Positions 6,757 through 10,769 of a DNA stretch of 10,769 nt are shown piece by piece; the stretch's first letter is position 1, and each line of letters opens with the position of its first letter. The notes under the pieces are model-generated. The model did not search any database. It was not told the DNA's origin and worked only from the letters and a program-made list of their open reading frames with translations. The DNA is from Clostridiales bacterium (GTDB taxonomy: Bacteria > Bacillota > Clostridia > Oscillospirales > QAMX01): assembly GCA_003149835.1 (NCBI GenBank), contig QAMX01000110.1:1-10769 (forward strand), given 5' to 3'. The position numbers were made by a program, and so were the translations under genes.

Positions 6757-7125
6757 ATGGGATTTTTCTTGGGCGGCGGATTTGAAGTTCTGTTTATCCT
6801 GATGTTCGTTCTGGTCTTCGGGATGATTCTCTTCGGAATCATCCGCAGTATCTCTCAATGGAACAAAAACAACCATTCTCCCAGACTGACGGTATCGGCA
6901 ACCGTCGTGGCCAAACGGACCGCTGTGTCGCATCATCATCACCATACGGGAAACGGCGCTATGCATATGAGCTCCTCCACCGCCTACTACGCGACCTTTC
7001 AGGTGGAAAGCGGCGACCGTATGGAGCTGCATGTCAGCAGCCGCGAATACGCGATGCTCGCCGAGGGCGATTCCGGAAAACTGCATTTTCAGGGAACGCG
7101 CTATCTCGGCTTTGACAGAACATAA
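6757..7125 (+). CDS. Small DUF2500-type membrane-anchored protein with natural histidine run
   Basis: A 122-residue protein of unknown function. One hydrophobic segment (about 9-30, rich in Phe, Leu, Ile and Val) is a likely membrane anchor. It is followed by a soluble beta-rich domain with the pattern TVVAKRT...YYATFQVESGDRMELHV...YAMLAEGDSGKLHFQGTRYLGF. I associate this pattern with the DUF2500 family (E. coli YhhM is a member). Residues 59-63 are five consecutive histidines, with another at 70, in what looks like a loop between the first two strands; metal binding is possible but not shown. It starts 7 bases after the guaA stop with no good Shine-Dalgarno, so translation may depend on coupling to guaA. 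The link to GMP synthesis is positional only. Confidence 0.8.
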   Translation: MGFFLGGGFEVLFILMFVLVFGMILFGIIRSISQWNKNNHSPRLTVSATVVAKRTAVSHHHHHTGNGAMHMSSSTAYYATFQVESGDRMELHVSSREYAMLAEGDSGKLHFQGTRYLGFDRT

Positions 7126-7389
7126 AGAGAAAAACGCAGCCGTCTCCAATCATGAAAACAGCAGATAAAAAACCAATATGCGTATTTTCCCCCGCGGTAA
7201 AGGACCGCAAAACTCCTCGCTCGACCGGCGCTGTTTGACCGTCTCCGTCTGACCGGATTTGCTCAGGCTGTCATGTATCGACGCGGACGCCCGTCAGTCG
7301 TCCGGCGTGTGCAGCCGGTTTGTAGAATATTGTTTTTCGTCATTTTTTCAGTTGATTATCCGCTATTATTCAGGAAGGAAGTGCAACGT
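7126..7389. other. 264-base intergenic region upstream of ddh
   Basis: No gene is supported here. It contains two hairpins without T-tracts: GCGGT-aaagg-ACCGC at 7194-7208, and ACGCGGACG paired with CGTCC(g)GCGT at 7281-7308. It also has four GACCG copies at 7203, 7223, 7237 and 7251, the last three spaced 14 bases apart. An AT-rich promoter-like segment follows before ddh. I looked for a lysine riboswitch because ddh makes a lysine precursor, and did not recognise one. Confidence 0.5.
7330..7359 (+). promoter_or_regulatory. Candidate promoter of ddh
   Basis: TTGTTT (7330-7335), an 18-base spacer and GATTAT (7354-7359) lie in the only AT-rich part of the spacer, about 30 bases before the ddh start. 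TATTAT at 7364-7369 is an alternative -10. Both are imperfect matches. Confidence 0.35.
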
Positions 7390-8373
7390 ATGCAAATACG
7401 CATCGGAATCGTAGGTTATGGAAATTTAGGGCGCGGCGTAGAAATCGCCGTCAGCAAGAACGAGGATATGCGTCTGGCTGGGATCTTTACGCGCAGATCC
7501 CCGGACTGTGTCAATCCGCAGACCGGCACGCCGGTTTTTCATATCGACGAAGCCCCAAACCTGCGCTCTCAAATCGACGTCATGATCCTCTGCGGCGGAA
7601 GCGCAAAAGATCTGCCGGAACAGACGCCGGAATTGGCCAAACACTTTCACGTCGTAGACAGCTTCGATACGCATGCAAAAATACCCGAGCATTTTGATCG
7701 CGTCGATCAGGCGAGCCGCGCGAACCAGACCGTCAGCATTATCTCGGTCGGCTGGGATCCGGGCCTTTTTTCACTGAACCGGCTATACGGACAGGCGGTT
7801 TTGCCCAACGGCAGCGACTATACGTTCTGGGGAAAAGGCGTCAGCCAAGGGCATTCCGACGCCATTCGCCGGATTCCAGGAGTCATGGACGCAAAGCAAT
7901 ACACCATTCCAGTTGAAGCGGCTGTGGCAAGCGTTAAAAACGGCGAGAGCCCCAGCTTGACCAGCCGCCAGAAGCATACACGGGAGTGTTTTGTCGTCGC
8001 CGAAGACGGCGCCGATCTGCAAGCCATTGAAAAGGCGATCAAAACCATGCCCGACTATTTTGCCGATTACGACACGACCGTGCATTTTATCAGCCAAGAC
8101 GAGTTGAAACAGCGCCATTCCGGATTTCCTCACGGCGGAATGGTCTTCCGCACGGGCACGACAGGGCTCGCCAATGAACACAGACATGTCATTGAGTATC
8201 AGCTGACGCTGGATTCCAACCCTGAATTTACCGCCAGCGTCCTGACCGCCTATGCCAGAGCCGCCTACCGGCTCGCGCAGGAGGGGCGCTTCGGCTGCAA
8301 AACGGTTTTCGACATCGCGCCCGCTTATCTGCACCCGGCCTCCGGCGAGCAGCTGCGCCGCTCCCTGCTGTGA
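7390..8373 (+). CDS. ddh: meso-Diaminopimelate D-dehydrogenase
   Basis: Ddh reductively aminates L-tetrahydrodipicolinate with NADPH and ammonium to meso-diaminopimelate in one step. This supplies cell-wall cross-link precursor and lysine and bypasses the acylated DAP branch. The 327 residues match the family length (about 325). The N-terminal Rossmann fold begins IGIVGYGNLGRGVE (5-18), with the NADPH phosphate-side FTRR at 33-36. Family signatures include VVDSFDTH (88-95), SVGWDPGLFS (119-128), TFWGKGVSQGHSDAIR (145-160) and TGTTGLANEHRHVIEYQL (255-272). ATG 7390 is preceded by AGGAAGG (7372-7378). The reading frame continues upstream to 7273, but that stretch has no ribosome site and is not family-like. 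It has a long spacer before it and likely its own promoter. It uses ammonium directly, in keeping with the nitrogen theme of the neighbourhood. Confidence 0.95.
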   Translation: MQIRIGIVGYGNLGRGVEIAVSKNEDMRLAGIFTRRSPDCVNPQTGTPVFHIDEAPNLRSQIDVMILCGGSAKDLPEQTPELAKHFHVVDSFDTHAKIPEHFDRVDQASRANQTVSIISVGWDPGLFSLNRLYGQAVLPNGSDYTFWGKGVSQGHSDAIRRIPGVMDAKQYTIPVEAAVASVKNGESPSLTSRQKHTRECFVVAEDGADLQAIEKAIKTMPDYFADYDTTVHFISQDELKQRHSGFPHGGMVFRTGTTGLANEHRHVIEYQLTLDSNPEFTASVLTAYARAAYRLAQEGRFGCKTVFDIAPAYLHPASGEQLRRSLL

Positions 8374-8454
8374 TTTCGGCGGAAAGCGCAGCAGAGGAAA
8401 CGGTTTAGGAGAATTTGTTCAAAAGCCATATTGCGTTGTGAAAAGAGGTTTTTT

Positions 8455-10080
8455 ATGCCGAAATACATCTTTGTGACAGGCGGCGTCGTCTCCGGTCTCG
8501 GCAAGGGGATCACGGCCGCTTCGCTCGGCCGGCTGTTAAAGCTGCGTGGACTGAAAGTGGCCGCGCAGAAGCTCGACCCGTATATGAACGTCGATCCCGG
8601 CACGATGAGTCCGTTTCAGCACGGCGAGGTATTCGTAACTGAGGACGGCGCGGAAACCGACCTTGACCTCGGGCATTACGAGCGCTTCATCGATGAAAAC
8701 CTCAACAAATATTCCAATCTGACCTCCGGCAAGGTATACTGGAACGTATTGAACCGCGAGCGCAGAGGCGAATATCTCGGCGAGACTGTGCAGATCATTC
8801 CGCATGTCACCAACGAAATTAAGCGCTTTATTTATAAAACCGGCGCGGTCAGCGGCGCCGACGTCGTCATCACCGAGATCGGCGGGACGATCGGCGATAT
8901 CGAGAGCCAGCCGTTTCTTGAAGCGATTCGCCAGATCGCCATCGACCAAGGGCGGGAGAACTGCCTGTTTCTCCACGTGACGCTGGTGCCGTTCATTTCC
9001 GGTTCAAACGAACACAAGACAAAGCCCACGCAGCACTCCGTCAAAGAGCTGCAATCGATGGGCATCGCGCCGGATATCATCGTCATCCGCACGGATACGC
9101 CAACCGATGACGCCATTCGCGCCAAGATCGCCCTGTTCTGCAATGTCCGCCCCGACTGCGTGATTGAAAATCAAACGCTGCCGAGCTTATATGCCGTGCC
9201 GCTCCTGCTCCATCAAAACGGGTTGGACGACGCCGTCTGCCGCGCCCTGTCGCTGCAAACGGAGACCCCTGACCTAACGGGCTGGGAAAAGCTCGTCTCC
9301 AAAATCGAGAACCGAAACGAAACGGTCAGAATCGCCCTCGTCGGAAAGTACGTCAAGCTGCACGACGCCTACCTCTCCGTCGCGGAAAGCCTGCGCCACG
9401 CCGGATATGAAGAGGGCGTTTTCGTCGATATCGTCTGGGTAGAGAGCGAGGATATCACAGACGGCAACGTCGCCGAAGCGCTCGACGGCTGCGACGGCGT
9501 CCTCGTGCCGGGCGGCTTTGGGGACCGCGGCATTCCCGGTAAAATTTGCGTCGCACAGTATGCGCGCGAGCACAATCTCCCCTATCTCGGCATTTGCCTC
9601 GGTATGCAGATTGCGGTCATTGAGTTTGCCCGGCACCGCTGCGGGCTTGCCGACGCCGATTCACGCGAATTTTCTCAGACGAGCCGGAATCTGGTCATTG
9701 ACTTCATGCCCGGACAGAACGACGAGATCGAAAAAGGCGGCACCATGCGGCTTGGCGCTTATCCCTGCCGCATCGAGCCGGATTCGCTGATGCGCCGCTG
9801 CTATGGCGCCGATCTGGTCAGCGAGCGCCATCGCCACCGCTATGAATTCAATAACGATTATCTGGATCTCTTTCGGGCCAACGGCATGGTGATCTGCGGC
9901 CGGTCGCCGGACGGTCTCATCGTTGAGGCCATCGAGCTGCCGGAGAATGATTTCTTCATCGGCGTCCAATTTCACCCGGAGTTCAAATCGCGTCCCAACC
10001 GCCCGCATCCGCTGTTTTCAGGCCTTGTCCATGCGGCTTTACAGCGAAATCAGGCGGCGGCGGCCAGCCGTTTGTCATAA
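8455..10080 (+). CDS. pyrG: CTP synthase (glutamine-hydrolysing)
   Basis: PyrG converts UTP to CTP with ATP and glutamine (or ammonia). The 541-residue protein is full length. The N-terminal synthase domain (about 1-265) has [16 protein letters not shown] (3-18, the P-loop-like ATP site), [33 protein letters not shown] and [14 protein letters not shown] (186-199). The C-terminal class I amidotransferase has VPGGFGDRG (351-359), the nucleophile Cys381 in YLGICLGMQ, and His507/Glu509 in [17 protein letters not shown] and [10 protein letters not shown] are also conserved. ATG 8455 has AAAAGAGG (8441-8448) 6 bases upstream. No strong promoter was seen in the 81-base spacer after ddh, so ddh and pyrG may share a transcript. 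The C terminus has a short low-complexity tail (QAAAASRLS). Confidence 0.97.
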   Translation: MPKYIFVTGGVVSGLGKGITAASLGRLLKLRGLKVAAQKLDPYMNVDPGTMSPFQHGEVFVTEDGAETDLDLGHYERFIDENLNKYSNLTSGKVYWNVLNRERRGEYLGETVQIIPHVTNEIKRFIYKTGAVSGADVVITEIGGTIGDIESQPFLEAIRQIAIDQGRENCLFLHVTLVPFISGSNEHKTKPTQHSVKELQSMGIAPDIIVIRTDTPTDDAIRAKIALFCNVRPDCVIENQTLPSLYAVPLLLHQNGLDDAVCRALSLQTETPDLTGWEKLVSKIENRNETVRIALVGKYVKLHDAYLSVAESLRHAGYEEGVFVDIVWVESEDITDGNVAEALDGCDGVLVPGGFGDRGIPGKICVAQYAREHNLPYLGICLGMQIAVIEFARHRCGLADADSREFSQTSRNLVIDFMPGQNDEIEKGGTMRLGAYPCRIEPDSLMRRCYGADLVSERHRHRYEFNNDYLDLFRANGMVICGRSPDGLIVEAIELPENDFFIGVQFHPEFKSRPNRPHPLFSGLVHAALQRNQAAAASRLS

Positions 10081-10209
10081 GCCTTAGTCTGTTGGTTCTC
10101 ATCCGTTTTTACTATATGCTTGTCCTTCTGATCTGACTTCTTCCGGTAAAACGCCGAAAGCAATGTTACTAAAACGACACGGCATGTCATAATATGTCCT
10201 TTCAATGTG

Positions 10210-10238
10210 TTGCGGTTTCTGTCGGCATCCTGTATAAT
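10210..10238 (+). promoter_or_regulatory. Orphan sigma-A promoter downstream of pyrG
   Basis: TTGCGG (10210-10215), a 17-base spacer and a perfect TATAAT (10233-10238). Transcription would start near 10245 and run toward the hairpin at 10353. No protein-coding gene follows on this strand. Confidence 0.5.
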
Positions 10239-10244
10239 ATGACC

Positions 10245-10410
10245 ATGTTGATGAGGTCGCAGAAACAGACGAAAAGACAGTCGTTATGGAACCTGCGGAG
10301 TGCTCTGAAAACAATTGGAAACAGATAACTTCTTGCATTTTTGTGCGTTTTAGGAAAGGCTGCAAACGGTATTGGGAGGGAGTGCCGTTTCGCGGCCTTT
10401 CCCCTTTTCG
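10245..10410 (+). ncRNA. Possible small RNA, promoter to terminator, unassigned family
   Basis: The stretch runs from the promoter at 10210-10238 to the terminator-like hairpin at 10353-10402, about 165 bases, with no supported open frame. By eye there is one modest internal pairing (TCGCAG 10257-10262 with CTGCGG 10293-10298), and GTTAT near 10284 could pair with ATAAC near 10325. I compared it mentally with 6S, SRP, T-box and purine or lysine riboswitch signatures and recognised none. This is an inference from promoter plus terminator only. Confidence 0.25.
10353..10402 (+). terminator. Long hairpin, likely + strand terminator
   Basis: GGAAAGGC-TGC-AAACGG (10353-10369) pairs with CCGTTT-CGCG-GCCTTTCC (10385-10402): 17 pairs, with one bulged C and one G-T pair, around a 15-base loop. 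If the outer AAA/TTT pairs open, the tail becomes TTTCCCCTTTTCGCGGTTTT, suitable for + strand termination of pyrG or of a small RNA. Confidence 0.55.
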
Positions 10411-10432
10411 CGGTTTTCACAGCGGCAGAGCG

Positions 10433-10460
10433 CAGAAGCCGCTTGGGATGCGGCGTTCTG
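10433..10460. repeat. Middle hairpin of the intergenic cluster
   Basis: CAGAA-GCCGC (10433-10442) pairs with GCGGC-g-TTCTG (10450-10460), 10 pairs with one bulge and a 7-base loop. There is no T-tract on either side, so it is not a terminator by itself. Confidence 0.4.
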
Positions 10461-10470
10461 AGTATATAAA

Positions 10471-10508
10471 AAAGCGTCTGTCCTATGAAAAATCAGGGCA
10501 GACGCTTT
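10471..10508 (-). terminator. Strong intrinsic terminator for the - strand oxidoreductase
   Basis: AAAGCGTCTGTCCT (10471-10484) and AGGGCAGACGCTTT (10495-10508) form a 14-bp stem with one G-T pair and a 10-base loop. Read on the - strand the stem is followed by an unbroken run of T (the complement of the A run at 10468-10473). The + strand side lacks such a run, so it mainly ends transcription coming from the right, about 100 bases past the stop at 10608. Confidence 0.75.
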
Positions 10509-10607
10509 ATATTCAGAACCGATAGCGTATGCTGGTATCGTTCATTCGCAGTCCGTTCCGTGCTGTTTTGCGAACCGGTCTCATGCTCGCGGAGACTTCC
10601 CGGCGCG

Positions 10608-10769
10608 TCAAATTTCATCCCATGCGAGCGGTTTACCGAGCTGCGCGGAGAGCCCGGCGGCGGCGGAAACGTCTCCGATCAGCGTGAAGCCGGACAGTTT
10701 TCCGTCGCGGAAAAAATATTTTTTCATGGTTTTTGTTTGAGGATCGGTGAATTCCGCCGTTTGGCTTCC
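10608..10769 (-). CDS. FAD-dependent oxidoreductase, C-terminal fragment (5' part outside window)
   Basis: The last 53 residues of a protein read on the - strand, open to the window edge and ending with the stop at 10608-10610. It contains TMKKYFFRDGKLSGFTLIGD followed by LGKPLAWDEI. This aligns with the C-terminal domain of the flavoprotein at 1108-2367 (YKKLFCSADRLKGFIIIGD, residues 344-362), so it is most likely another NAD(P)H/FAD oxidoreductase of the NirB/rubredoxin-reductase type. The rest of the gene, with its FAD and NAD(P) motifs, is outside the window, so its exact class is open. It converges on pyrG and has its own strong terminator. Confidence 0.75.
   Translation of the reverse strand, partial: GSQTAEFTDPQTKTMKKYFFRDGKLSGFTLIGDVSAAAGLSAQLGKPLAWDEI

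Larger units (their letters stand above)
10081..10607. other. 527-base non-coding region between convergent genes
   Basis: No open frame here has a ribosome site or recognisable protein. The left part (10081-10200) is AT-rich with no clear signal. From 10210 there is a strong promoter match, then about 110 bases of unassigned sequence, then three hairpins in a row (10353-10402, 10433-10460, 10471-10508). The segment 10509-10607 is the likely 3' UTR of the - strand gene. Confidence 0.6.

Noticed and set aside
6931..6974. His run followed by ATGCAT, CATATG and GAGCTC looks like a cloning-vector tag and polylinker
   Set aside because: The reading frame continues through it into the conserved DUF2500-type domain, with matching sequence on both sides, so it is natural sequence and not vector contamination.
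7273..7389. In-frame upstream extension of ddh
   Set aside because: The family starts at the IGIVGYGNLG Rossmann motif. The extension has no ribosome site and covers the likely promoter.
7126..7389. Lysine riboswitch before ddh
   Set aside because: The position would make sense, but none of the conserved lysine-aptamer sequence blocks were recognised.
10202..10525. Short open frames on both strands downstream of pyrG
   Set aside because: They run through the hairpins, have no ribosome site and show no protein-like composition.
1..10769. CRISPR array, tRNA or rRNA genes, insertion sequence ends
   Set aside because: No regularly spaced repeats, cloverleaf-type elements, transposase motifs or flanking inverted repeats were seen.

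Overview
This window is about 10.8 kb of compact, moderately GC-rich bacterial chromosome. Several features suggest a Firmicute of class Clostridia, probably Oscillospirales-like: purine-rich Shine-Dalgarno sites, some TTG starts, sigma-A style promoters, a stand-alone 4Fe-4S protein/flavoprotein/GXGXG-domain set next to glnA and an ANTAR regulator, and a meso-diaminopimelate dehydrogenase. This placement is inferred from gene content and protein flavour, not from a database search. I see no phage, insertion sequence, CRISPR array, rRNA or tRNA.

Layout, left to right. (1) 1-600: the C-terminal half of adenylosuccinate synthetase (purA), cut by the window edge. (2) 650-5121: a nitrogen-assimilation cluster on the + strand. 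It encodes a four-cluster ferredoxin-type protein, an NAD(P)H/FAD oxidoreductase, a stand-alone glutamate synthase GXGXG domain, a divergent type I glutamine synthetase and an ANTAR RNA-binding regulator with a degenerate receiver domain. A good extended -10 promoter inside the end of the GXGXG gene probably gives glnA and the ANTAR gene their own transcript. (3) 5220-7125: GMP synthase (guaA) and a small DUF2500-type membrane protein with a natural histidine run. (4) 7126-7389: a 264-base intergenic region. (5) 7390-8373: meso-diaminopimelate dehydrogenase (ddh). (6) 8455-10080: CTP synthase (pyrG). (7) 10081-10607: a 527-base non-coding stretch between convergent genes, with one strong promoter match and three consecutive hairpins. 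Two of the hairpins look like opposing terminators. (8) 10608-10769: the C-terminal end of a second FAD oxidoreductase on the - strand.

How the genes fit together. Nearly every gene handles amino nitrogen. Glutamine synthetase makes glutamine, and GuaA and PyrG consume it. PurA uses aspartate as amino donor, and Ddh fixes ammonium reductively. The ferredoxin-like protein and flavoprotein plausibly deliver electrons to a split glutamate synthase, but only its GXGXG subunit is here. The amidotransferase and FMN/3Fe-4S subunits needed for catalysis are not in the window.

Most of the window is housekeeping. The most interesting points are the incomplete glutamate synthase set, the glutamine synthetase with a Gln where the catalytic flap Glu should be, the ANTAR protein without a phospho-acceptor Asp, and a possible small RNA downstream of pyrG.
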